Origin: Dermacoccus abyssi
Lineage (GTDB): Bacteria > Actinomycetota > Actinomycetes > Actinomycetales > Dermatophilaceae
DNA: 64,000 bases
Direction: 5' to 3' (one strand)
Assembly (NCBI RefSeq): GCF_034541975.1
Contig: NZ_JAVYJM010000001.1
The position numbers were made by a program, and so were the translations under genes. The notes beneath the pieces were generated by a model. That model saw only the letters and a list, made by a program, of their open reading frames with translations, did no database searches and was not told the origin of the DNA. This document shows positions 23,610 to 30,970 of the stretch, piece after piece. The stretch's first letter is position 1. Each line of letters opens with the position of its first letter.

Positions 23610-24583
23610 TGGCAGGCAACTCCTCGCGCCGAGGCGCGATTCGCAAGGGCAGTTCGAAGAAGGGCATGACCGTCGGCAGCGGTGGCCAGCGTCGTCGTGG
23701 CCTCGAGGGCAAGGGCCCGACGCCGAAGGCGGAGGAACGTCCGAACCACAAGGCGTACAAGTCCGCGGCCCGATCGGGCGCGGCCCAGGGCGCCCCGAAC
23801 GGACGACGTTCGAGCGGGAGCCGCCGTGAGCGCACCTCGAGCGAGGTCATCGCCGGGCGCAACTCGGTGCTCGAGGCGCTACGCGTGGGCGTGCCCGCGA
23901 CGACGCTCTACGTCGCGAGCCGCATCGACTCCGACGACCGAGTGCGCGAGACGCTCAAGATCGCCACGGAGCAGGGCGTGCCGATGCTCGAGACGCCGCG
24001 CGGCGAACTCGACCGCCTCACCGACGGCGCCGTGCACCAGGGCCTGGCGCTGCAGGTACCGCCGTACGACTACGCCCACCCGGGCGACCTCATCGACCCG
24101 GAGCTGCCCGGCACGCCGCTCGTCGTCGCGCTCGACGGCATCACCGACCCCCGCAACCTCGGCGCCATCGTCCGCTCGACGGCGGCCTTCGGTGGCCACG
24201 GCGTCGTCGTCCCGCAGCGACGCAGCGCCGGCATGACCGCGTCGGCCTGGAAGACCTCGGCCGGCGCAGCTGCGCGCATCCCGGTGGCTCAGGCGAGCAA
24301 CCTCACGGCGGCGCTCAAGGACTTCAAGAAGGCGGGCTTCTTCGTCATCGGCCTCGACATGGACGGTGACGCCGACCTGCCCGGCCTCGAGCTGGCGGAC
24401 CGCCCGCTCGTCGTCGTCGTCGGTTCCGAGGGCAAGGGCCTCTCGCGTCTCGTCGCGGAGACCTGCGACCAGATCGTGTCGGTGCCGATGAGTTCCTCCG
24501 TCGAGTCGCTCAACGCAGGCATCGCCACGAGCGTCACGCTGTACCAGGTGGCCGTGAACCGCGGGCTGGGCTCGACGCGCTGA
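23609..24583 (+). CDS. rlmB: 23S rRNA 2'-O-methyltransferase RlmB-type (SpoU family)
   Basis: 324 residues. A basic, disordered N-terminal tail (1-75, rich in Arg, Lys, Gly and Ser) is followed by the SpoU substrate-binding domain (about 80-155, VIAGRNSVLEALRVG) and a trefoil-knot SAM domain. The three SpoU motifs are GITDPRNLGAIVRSTAAFG, VVVVGSEGKGLSRL and VSVPMSSSVESLNAGIA. It methylates a Gm in 23S rRNA; close paralogues modify other positions, so the target nucleotide is not certain. Coupled to cysS and closed by a strong terminator. Confidence 0.9.
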   Translation: MAGNSSRRGAIRKGSSKKGMTVGSGGQRRRGLEGKGPTPKAEERPNHKAYKSAARSGAAQGAPNGRRSSGSRRERTSSEVIAGRNSVLEALRVGVPATTLYVASRIDSDDRVRETLKIATEQGVPMLETPRGELDRLTDGAVHQGLALQVPPYDYAHPGDLIDPELPGTPLVVALDGITDPRNLGAIVRSTAAFGGHGVVVPQRRSAGMTASAWKTSAGAAARIPVAQASNLTAALKDFKKAGFFVIGLDMDGDADLPGLELADRPLVVVVGSEGKGLSRLVAETCDQIVSVPMSSSVESLNAGIATSVTLYQVAVNRGLGSTR

Positions 24584-24619
24584 CACTGCGCCGAACAGCG
24601 CGGCTGCATCACGCGAAAC

Positions 24620-24660
24620 ACGAGGAGCGCCCCGACCGATCCGGTCGGGGCGCTCCTCGT
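24620..24660 (+). terminator. Terminator hairpin after rlmB
   Basis: 19-bp perfect stem (ACGAGGAGCGCCCCGACCG and complement) with a 3-base loop. It lies just before the convergent RDD gene end and can serve both strands. Confidence 0.85.
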
Positions 24661-24675
24661 TCGTGCGTGAGGCGA

Positions 24676-25443
24676 TCAGCTGTTCGGCTTCTCCACGACG
24701 ACCGAGTTCATGATCTTGTCGGCGAAGGTCTGACGCTTGGTGTCCCACAGCGGCCACAGGTAGCCGATGTTGCACGGAAGCGAGTCGAGGAAGTGTGCGA
24801 GCCCACGCACGAACGTCATGCCGGCGCCGAGGGGCTGACCGGTCTGCTCCGAGAGGAGCGTGATACCGGTCCACTTCTTGCCGAGGCTCTGGCCCGTCTT
24901 GCCCTGACGGAACACAAGGTTCCAGATGGAGAACGCGAAAACCACGAGATAGCACAGCATCCCGAGAGCCAAGGCGCCCGTGCTCGGGCTGCCCGTGGTG
25001 GTCGTGTTGCCGTACACGTCGGTGGAGGTCTCGAGGTCGCTCATCGACGTGCCCATCGCAATGGCGGCGATGATGATGAACGGCATCATGATCAGGGTGT
25101 CGAGGAGGTACGCGAGGACGCGCTTGCCCCAGTGCGCGTAGGGCATCGGGGCCTGGGCCATGGCACCGAACTGCTGCTGGCCGTAGCCAGCCTGCGCGCC
25201 GTACGCGGGCTGGCCGTACTGCTGGCCGCCCTGGCCGTACGCGTCGTGCCCTTGCTGGCCGTACTGCTGCTGGCCGTATGGCTGCTGCCCGTAGTGCTGG
25301 TTGCCCTGCTGACCGTACGCGTCGTGTCCCGGCTGCTGGCCGTAAGGCTGCTGCCCGTACTGACCGCCGTTGTTCTGGCCGTGCGCATTGGCGTTGAACT
25401 GGTCTCCGAGGCCGCCCGGACCGTGCGGATCGTTGGTGCTCAC
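24676..25443 (-). CDS. RDD-family membrane protein with a YGQQ-repeat N-terminal tail
   Basis: 255 residues from the GTG at 25443, chosen because GGAGG lies four bases before it. The first ~105 residues are an uncharged low-complexity tail built of about ten YGQ/YGQQ units, with GHDAYGQ occurring twice. Then comes an RDD domain: HWGKRVLAYLLDTLIMMPFIII (span 1 with the conserved Arg and Asp), a second span LALGMLCYLVVFAFSIWNLVF, and QSLGKKWTGITLL. RDD proteins are poorly characterised; some are implicated in transport. The tail resembles prion-like Tyr/Gln-rich sequences. Monocistronic or following the DUF4032 gene, 96 bases upstream. Confidence 0.85.
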   Translation of the reverse strand: MSTNDPHGPGGLGDQFNANAHGQNNGGQYGQQPYGQQPGHDAYGQQGNQHYGQQPYGQQQYGQQGHDAYGQGGQQYGQPAYGAQAGYGQQQFGAMAQAPMPYAHWGKRVLAYLLDTLIMMPFIIIAAIAMGTSMSDLETSTDVYGNTTTTGSPSTGALALGMLCYLVVFAFSIWNLVFRQGKTGQSLGKKWTGITLLSEQTGQPLGAGMTFVRGLAHFLDSLPCNIGYLWPLWDTKRQTFADKIMNSVVVEKPNS

Positions 25444-25539
25444 TGTTCCTCCACCCTTGTGGTTCGTCATGTCCTGGCGCACACGCTAGCCCGTTCGGGC
25501 TGGCGTTGGCCGAAGGCGTACCGCACTAGGACGCACGGA

Positions 25540-26781
25540 TCAGGGGTTGAGATCCATCTGCATCGGTGTCGTGTCGGGCGCGATGACGTTCTTCTCGTCC
25601 GGCTTCGTGGGAAGGATGTGCTTCACGTAGTCGACGACGGCCTGTTCGATCGTCACGTCGTGGCGCTGTCGCTCCGACATGTACCAGCGGTGCTCGAGCA
25701 CCTCGTGGAAGATCTCGGCGGGTTCGAGTTTGCCGCGCATCTCGGGCGGTACGGAGCGCGTGACGGGCTCGTAGATCGTGGCCAGCCAGTCGCGGGCGAC
25801 GGCCTCCTCGTCGTCGTTCTGACGGTTCTTGCTCGCGGTGAAGCTCACGAGGTCGTTGAGCAGGCGACGCGCCTGGTTCTCGCCGACCTCGAGGCCCGTG
25901 AGGTGGCGCAGACGGCGTGAGTGGTAGCCGGCTTCCACGATCTGCGGTTTGATCTGCATCGTCGTGCCGTCGATGTCGGTGGTGATGTCGAGTTCACCGA
26001 CGTCGAAGCCGAGCTCGTTGAGAGCCCGGATGCGTTCCTCGACACGCCAAGCCTCGCTGGCGTCGAAGCGTTCGGTGTCGGTGATCGCCCGCCAGAGCTC
26101 GTGATAGCGCTCGACGATGGTGTTGCTCACCTCGATGGGGTCCATGTCCTCCGGAAGCATGCCGCCGGCTTGGAGATCCATGAGTTCGCCGGCGATGTTG
26201 ACGCGGGCGATGTCGAGGTCGTGCTCACGCTGACCGTCGGAGAGCTGATCGCGCAGTTCGCCGGTCTCGGCGTCGACGAGGTACGCGGCGAACTCACCGG
26301 CGTCGCGGCGGAAGAGGGCGTTCGACAAGGAGACGTCGCCCCACCAGAAACCGACGAGGTGCACCTTGACGAGCAGCACGGCGAGGGCGTCGATGAGCCG
26401 TGTGGCGGCGTCGGGGCGCAGCGTCTGGCTGATCATCGCCCGGTAGGGCATGGAGAACTGCAGGTGACGGGTGAGCAGGCAGGCGTCGAGGGGAGAGCCG
26501 TCGGGGGCGGTTCGGCCGGTGACGACGGCGATGGCTTCCACACACGGCAGGTGCAGGCGGCGCAGCTGCTTGAGCATGTTGTACTCGCGCAACGCGATGT
26601 CGCTCTTGATCTCCTTGACGGCCAACACGCGGCCGTCGACGCGGGCGAAACGCACGATGTGACGCGAGATGCCGCGGGGGAGGGCAGCCAGACGGTCGGC
26701 GGGCCACGCCTCGAGCGGGGTGCTCCACGGCAGACTGAACAGCGCCGGGTAGGGCCGTGAGGCCTTGATGTCGAGTGCCAC
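25540..26781 (-). CDS. DUF4032 kinase-like protein
   Basis: 413 residues. The N-terminal half resembles an atypical kinase of the Kdo/WaaP type: RVLAVKEIKSDIALREYNMLKQL (Lys and Glu), then LVKVHLVGFWWGDVSLSNALF with W-G-D-x-x-x-x-N as catalytic-loop-like residues, and AYLVDAETGEL with a DFG-like Asp. The C-terminal DUF4032 part carries the conserved GELMDLQAGG, GYHSRRLRHLTGLEVGENQARRLLNDL and HRWYMSERQRHDV blocks. Substrate and partner are unknown. The GTG start is preceded by GGGAGA; longer in-frame extensions cross the ABC-ATPase remnant and are rejected. Confidence 0.8.
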   Translation of the reverse strand: MALDIKASRPYPALFSLPWSTPLEAWPADRLAALPRGISRHIVRFARVDGRVLAVKEIKSDIALREYNMLKQLRRLHLPCVEAIAVVTGRTAPDGSPLDACLLTRHLQFSMPYRAMISQTLRPDAATRLIDALAVLLVKVHLVGFWWGDVSLSNALFRRDAGEFAAYLVDAETGELRDQLSDGQREHDLDIARVNIAGELMDLQAGGMLPEDMDPIEVSNTIVERYHELWRAITDTERFDASEAWRVEERIRALNELGFDVGELDITTDIDGTTMQIKPQIVEAGYHSRRLRHLTGLEVGENQARRLLNDLVSFTASKNRQNDDEEAVARDWLATIYEPVTRSVPPEMRGKLEPAEIFHEVLEHRWYMSERQRHDVTIEQAVVDYVKHILPTKPDEKNVIAPDTTPMQMDLNP

Positions 26782-26858
26782 CGCGTCATTCTCCCATCTG
26801 GCATAGGTGTGCCGGTTCCGCGCGCTCCGCGTGTCCACCAGCCGAGCTCCGAACGCGC

Positions 26859-26891
26859 GTGAGGGGCGCCGCAGGCTGCGGCGCCCCTCAC
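26859..26891 (-). terminator. Terminator hairpin after the ABC-ATPase remnant
   Basis: GTGAGGGGCGCCGCAG paired with CTGCGGCGCCCCTCAC, 16-bp stem around a single G. It is retained although the gene it served has lost most of its coding sequence. Confidence 0.75.
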
Positions 26892-26906
26892 CTCGTGCAG
26901 TGCGGT

Positions 26907-27293
26907 TCAGTCGTTGACGCGCTCGCCCGTCTCGACGTCGAAGAGGTGGATGTGGTCGGTCTTCGGCGCGAAGAAGATCGTGTCGCCCTTCTTCGGGGGA
27001 CGGCGGCCGTCGACGCGAGCCATGACCTGGTACTCCTCGCCGTCTGCCTGCGTCTTGCCGTAGACGTATGCGTCGGCGCCGAGCTCCTCGACCATGACGA
27101 CGTCGACCTTGAGCCCTTCGTCGGCCGGCGCGAGATCTTCGGGTCGAATGCCGAGCGTGACGCGGTTGGCCTTTGGGTTGGCGCTCGTCGGCATCGGGAT
27201 GCTGCTCGTGCCGAGAAGCACCTTGCCGTCCTTGATCGGCACCTCGAAGAGGTTCATGGCCGGCGAGCCGATGAAGCCGGAGTGTCCCGCCAC
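26907..27293 (-). pseudogene. C-terminal remnant of a UgpC/MsmK-type sugar ABC transporter ATPase
   Basis: The 128 codons match only the end of carbohydrate-import ATPases (about 370 residues): GFIGSPAMNLFEVPI followed by the regulatory OB/TOBE domains (RVTLGIRPEDLAP, YQVMARVDGRRPPKKGDTIFF, HIHLFDVETGERVND). The Walker A, Q-loop, signature and Walker B regions are absent. The open frame begins at a GTG with no Shine-Dalgarno, immediately beside a hairpin at 27296-27336, and homology starts abruptly at GFIGSPAMN. A deletion of the 5' two-thirds is the simplest reading; a residual expressed domain cannot be excluded. Confidence 0.75.
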
Positions 27294-27295
27294 CC

Positions 27296-27336
27296 GCCAC
27301 TGCCGCCGGGCGCCTTACGGCCTCGGCGGCAGTGGC
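27296..27336 (-). terminator. Hairpin abutting the truncated ATPase gene
   Basis: GCCACTGCCGCCG pairs perfectly with CGGCGGCAGTGGC across 15 bases. It is probably the terminator of a gene that once lay upstream of the ATPase, now fused to its truncated 5' end. Confidence 0.5.
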
Positions 27337-27421
27337 GTCTCCCGTCGAAGGTCGAGACACATCATTTCGGAGGGAGGCGCGAACTGTACGGTCGACGTAC
27401 GCGTCGAGTTCTGGGGGAGAC

Positions 27422-28471
27422 ATGGCGAACGTGCATGGCGAGGGGGGCTCGCCGCTGCGACTGTTGGAGATCGCGGAGGCGGCTGGGGTGTCGCAAGCGA
27501 CCGTGAGCCGAGTGCTCAACAACAAGTCGGGCGTCGCCGAGGCCACCCGACAGAGCGTCCTCACCGCGGTCGACGTGCTCGGGTACTCGCGCCCCTCGAA
27601 CCTGCAGCGTGCGGGCACTGGGGCGATCGGCCTCGTCGTGCCCGAGCTCGACAACCCGATCTTTCCGGCCCTCGCTCAGGCCGTGACGACCCGACTCGCC
27701 GCGGAGGGGTACACGGCGGTTCTGTGCCCGACGAGCGCGGGCGGCGTGCAGGAGGACGAGTACCTCTCGATGCTGCTCGAGCGAGGCGTCGCGGGCATCG
27801 TCCAGGTGAGCGGGCGCCACGCCGACACCACGGCGTCCGTGGCGCGCCAGCGCGAGATGCTCGAGGCCGGTCTGCCGCTCGTGCTCATCAACGGACACCG
27901 CGAGGATCTGCCGGCGCCGTCGCTCTCGACCGACGACGGCGCGGCGATCCATCTCGCCGTCGAACACCTGCGTCGCCTCGGCCACGACCGCATCGGGTTG
28001 GCCGTCGGGCCGGCTCGCTACATTCCCTCGATCCGCAAGACGCAGGCCTTCCGTGAGATCGCGGCCGCCCAGACTTTCGAGGCGCTCGTCGAGCACACGT
28101 GGTTCACGCTGGAAGGCGGTGAACTGGCGACTCGTCGGCTCGTCGCGCGCGGGGTCAGCGCGATCATCTGCGGTTCGGACCTCATGGCGCTGGGTGCCAT
28201 CCGAGCGGCACGCCTCGAGGGTCTCGACGTCCCCGGTGACCTGTCGGTCGTCGGCTACGACGGTTCGATGATGTGCGAACACACCGCACCGCCGCTGACG
28301 ACGGTGCGCCAGAACGTCGCCGCACTGGCAGCGGGCGCCGTCGACATCCTCGTGCAGCAGATCAAGGGGCAGGCGAGCGAACACGACGAGGTGGTGTTCG
28401 CCCCCGAACTCGTCGTGCGCGCCTCGACAGGTCCGCACACGGGCGCCGTGAGGGTTCACTCGAGCACCTGA
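27422..28471 (+). CDS. LacI-family transcriptional regulator
   Basis: 349 residues. The N-terminal HTH (13-60: LLEIAEAAGVSQATVSRVLNNKSGVAEATRQSV type, helix 2 VSQATVSRVLN) and hinge helix are followed by a periplasmic-binding-protein-like sensor domain (IGLVVPELDNPIFPALAQAV, ending FAPELVVRAST). Such regulators usually repress sugar-uptake operons and respond to a sugar or sugar phosphate. The ATG start has GGGGGAGA before it. It is divergent from the truncated sugar-ABC ATPase, so it may be the survivor of a lost transport locus or act elsewhere. Confidence 0.9.
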   Translation: MANVHGEGGSPLRLLEIAEAAGVSQATVSRVLNNKSGVAEATRQSVLTAVDVLGYSRPSNLQRAGTGAIGLVVPELDNPIFPALAQAVTTRLAAEGYTAVLCPTSAGGVQEDEYLSMLLERGVAGIVQVSGRHADTTASVARQREMLEAGLPLVLINGHREDLPAPSLSTDDGAAIHLAVEHLRRLGHDRIGLAVGPARYIPSIRKTQAFREIAAAQTFEALVEHTWFTLEGGELATRRLVARGVSAIICGSDLMALGAIRAARLEGLDVPGDLSVVGYDGSMMCEHTAPPLTTVRQNVAALAAGAVDILVQQIKGQASEHDEVVFAPELVVRASTGPHTGAVRVHSST

Positions 28472-28553
28472 CGCAGGGGGGCGCCTGACGCACTTCGAGT
28501 CAGCTCAGACCGCATCACGCGAACCGGAGTGCGCCACGCGGACGCAAGGCGCC

Positions 28554-29390
28554 TCAGCGGGCGCTGAGGGCTGCGAGCAGTGTGTCCAACAGCGTCGGCA
28601 TGACCTCGCACGTCTCGACGCGGTGGGTGGCGGCCGTATCGCCCTCACCCACCTTGACCGTGACGTGGCCCTCGGCTGCGTCGAGTGCCTCGAAGACCGT
28701 TTCGTCCGTGACGTCGTCACCGAAGTATGCGACGGCGTCCGCGCCCACCTTCTGGGCCAGTGCGGCCAGTGCGCTGCCCTTCGTCACGTCGAGCACCGAC
28801 AGTTCTACGACCGACTTGCCGCGCATGGCCCGCACGCCGGGCACGTCCTCGGGCACGGCCAGCGCAGCGGCGGTGGCGCGAGCAGCTTCGGCGTCGTCCA
28901 TGCCGCGCGTGTGCAGCACGACGCCGGCGGGCTTGTGCTCGACGCGCGCGTCGCCGAACCGCTCGACGACGGCCTCCAACGCGTGGGTGGCACCCTCGAG
29001 TGCCGCTTGCTCGGCCTCGCCCAGGCCGGAGGACGGCGTCGACGAGCCGTCGGTGAGCGGCTCGCTCGACTCCCCACCGTGGCTTGCGACGAGCACGATC
29101 CCGTCAGACGCCGCGAGCCCCGTCAGCTCGCCCAGCGTTGCGAGGTCGCGCCCCGAGACGACGGCCACGTCAACCTCGGGCAGCTCCGCCAGCGCGCGTA
29201 ATGCTTCGACGGTGCCCGGCTGCGGGCGCGAACTCATCGGGTCGAGGACGAGGGGGGCGAGCACGCCGTCGAAGTCCGAGGCCACGAGCACTCGAGGCTC
29301 TCGCGCGAAGTGCTCGATCGCCGCGCGCAGGTCGGCGGGCAGCCCGGCGTCGGACCGCTGATCCTTGATCGGGGGCGTCGACTCGCTCAC
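28554..29390 (-). CDS. otsB: Trehalose-6-phosphate phosphatase
   Basis: 278 residues, HAD superfamily. It dephosphorylates trehalose-6-phosphate, completing trehalose synthesis. HAD motif I is ASDFDGVLAPLVLDP (nucleophile Asp), motif II region VVSGRDLATL, and motif IV is YFGDDVTDETVFEAL. The cap domain includes VEHKPAGVVLHTRG, typical of OtsB. The GTG start overlaps the otsA stop (GTGA), so otsA and otsB are translationally coupled. Confidence 0.93.
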   Translation of the reverse strand: MSESTPPIKDQRSDAGLPADLRAAIEHFAREPRVLVASDFDGVLAPLVLDPMSSRPQPGTVEALRALAELPEVDVAVVSGRDLATLGELTGLAASDGIVLVASHGGESSEPLTDGSSTPSSGLGEAEQAALEGATHALEAVVERFGDARVEHKPAGVVLHTRGMDDAEAARATAAALAVPEDVPGVRAMRGKSVVELSVLDVTKGSALAALAQKVGADAVAYFGDDVTDETVFEALDAAEGHVTVKVGEGDTAATHRVETCEVMPTLLDTLLAALSAR

Positions 29391-30805
29391 GAGTTGTCGC
29401 TCTCGTCCTCGGGCCGCGCTGGTGCGGCCTCGAGAGCCGCGAGGTAGTGCTTGGCCCACTCCTGCACCGTGGCGGTGGACACGGTCGAACGCAACGCGTC
29501 CATGCGGCGCTCGCGGTCCTCCTCCGTCGCCGTGATGGCCCGCATGATGACCTGCTTGAGGCCGGCCAGATCGTGCGGGTTGCACGTGTAGGCCTCGCTC
29601 AGTTCGGTTGCCGCGCCGGTGAACTCCGAGAGCACGAGTGCGCCGTCGGCGGGGCAGCACGTGACGTACTCCTTCGCGACGAGGTTCATGCCGTCGCGCA
29701 GCGGCGTGACGAGCATGACGTCGGCAGCGGCGAACATCGCGGCCATCTCGGCGCGGTCGAACGACTGGTGCATGTAGGTGAGCGCCGTGGCGCCGATGCT
29801 CGAGAAGTCACCGTTGATGCGCCCGACGGTGAGTTCGACCTGATCGCGCAGATCCATGTACGCCTTGACCCGCTCACGGCTCGGCGTCGCGACCTGGATG
29901 AGCTTGTGACGCTTCGGGTCGAGCTGACCGTCGGCGAGCAGCTCGCCGAAGGCCTTGAGGCGATGACGGATGCCCTTCGTGTAGTCGAGGCGGTCGACGC
30001 CGAGCAGGATCTTGTCCGGGTTGCCGAGCTGTTCGCGGATCTCGCGGGCGCGTGCCTGCACCTCGTCGCTCTCGAGCACCTCGCGCAGGCCCGCGGTGTC
30101 GATCGAAATCGGCACCGCCGTGGCGCGCACCGCACGGTCACCGAGGTCGACGACGCCACCGGTGACCTCGAGCTCGAGGTACTGACGCACGGCGCGCAGG
30201 AAGTTGCCCGCGTCCTCGGTGCGCTGGAACCCGAGGAAGTCGGCACCGAGCAGGCCCTCGAGGATCTCCTCGCGCCCCGGCAGCTGCGCGAACAGTTCGA
30301 CGGCGGGGAAGGGGATGTGGTTGAACCACCCGATGCGCAGGTCGGGGCGCAGCTCACGCAGCATCTGCGGCACGAGCTGGAGCTGGTAGTCGTGCACCCA
30401 CACGGTGGCGCCTTCGGCGGCCACGTCGGCGCACGCCTGGGCGAAGCGCTTGTTCACCGTGCGGTAGGCCGAACGCCAGCTCCGCTTGAACGTCGGCGTG
30501 ACGATGACGTCGTGGTAGACGGGCCACAGCGTGTCGTTGCTGTGCCCTTCGTAGTACTCGGCGACCTCCTGCTCCGACAGCGGCACGGGGTGCAGGTGCA
30601 TGCCGGCGTCGTCGAAGGGCTCCGGAGCCTCGCCTGGCTCACCTGCCCAGCCGACCCAGGCGCCTTCACGCCCGCGCATCACGGCGTCCATGGCGGTGAC
30701 GAGACCGCCCGGCGAACGGCGCCACTCCTCGTTTCCGTCCTCGCCGGTGACGCGGTCGACGGGTAGGCGGTTGGCGGCGACGACGAAGTCGTACGTGTGG
30801 CTCAT
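29387..30805 (-). CDS. otsA: Trehalose-6-phosphate synthase
   Basis: 472 residues, GT20 retaining glycosyltransferase joining UDP- or GDP-glucose to glucose-6-phosphate. Typical stretches: VVAANRLPVDR at the N-terminus, RSPGGLVTAMDAVM, VWVHDYQLQLVPQMLRELRPDLRIGWFNHIPFP (acceptor site), LLGVDRLDYTKGIRHRLKAF (donor-phosphate Arg and Lys) and TPLRDGMNLVAKEYV. Trehalose is an osmotic and desiccation protectant and a component of mycolates where those exist. GGGGAG about 13 bases before the ATG is the best Shine-Dalgarno. The promoter lies in the 165 bases shared with the kinase gene. Confidence 0.95.
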   Translation of the reverse strand: MSHTYDFVVAANRLPVDRVTGEDGNEEWRRSPGGLVTAMDAVMRGREGAWVGWAGEPGEAPEPFDDAGMHLHPVPLSEQEVAEYYEGHSNDTLWPVYHDVIVTPTFKRSWRSAYRTVNKRFAQACADVAAEGATVWVHDYQLQLVPQMLRELRPDLRIGWFNHIPFPAVELFAQLPGREEILEGLLGADFLGFQRTEDAGNFLRAVRQYLELEVTGGVVDLGDRAVRATAVPISIDTAGLREVLESDEVQARAREIREQLGNPDKILLGVDRLDYTKGIRHRLKAFGELLADGQLDPKRHKLIQVATPSRERVKAYMDLRDQVELTVGRINGDFSSIGATALTYMHQSFDRAEMAAMFAAADVMLVTPLRDGMNLVAKEYVTCCPADGALVLSEFTGAATELSEAYTCNPHDLAGLKQVIMRAITATEEDRERRMDALRSTVSTATVQEWAKHYLAALEAAPARPEDESDNS

Positions 30806-30958
30806 CGGATTGCTGGCTCCCCGTGTTCGCTGGTGCTCGCCCGGCGACGAACTCCCGCTCGATCACCGGTGATTCGAGGTTATCGCGCCTCGGTGACAAA
30901 CGGGTTGCCACCGCGTGACACGGGCACGCCGATACAGCGGAAGTTCAAGGAGGCGCCC

Positions 30959-30964
30959 TACGGT
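30959..30964 (+). promoter_or_regulatory. -10 hexamer (TACGGT) of the Ser/Thr kinase gene
   Basis: Six bases before the ATG at 30971; supports that start over upstream in-frame codons. Confidence 0.45.
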
Positions 30965-30970
30965 GGGGTC

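Noticed and set aside
26782..27654. N-terminal extension of the DUF4032 protein across the ABC-ATPase remnant
   Set aside because: Out-of-frame reading of another gene; family alignment and a Shine-Dalgarno place the start at 26781.
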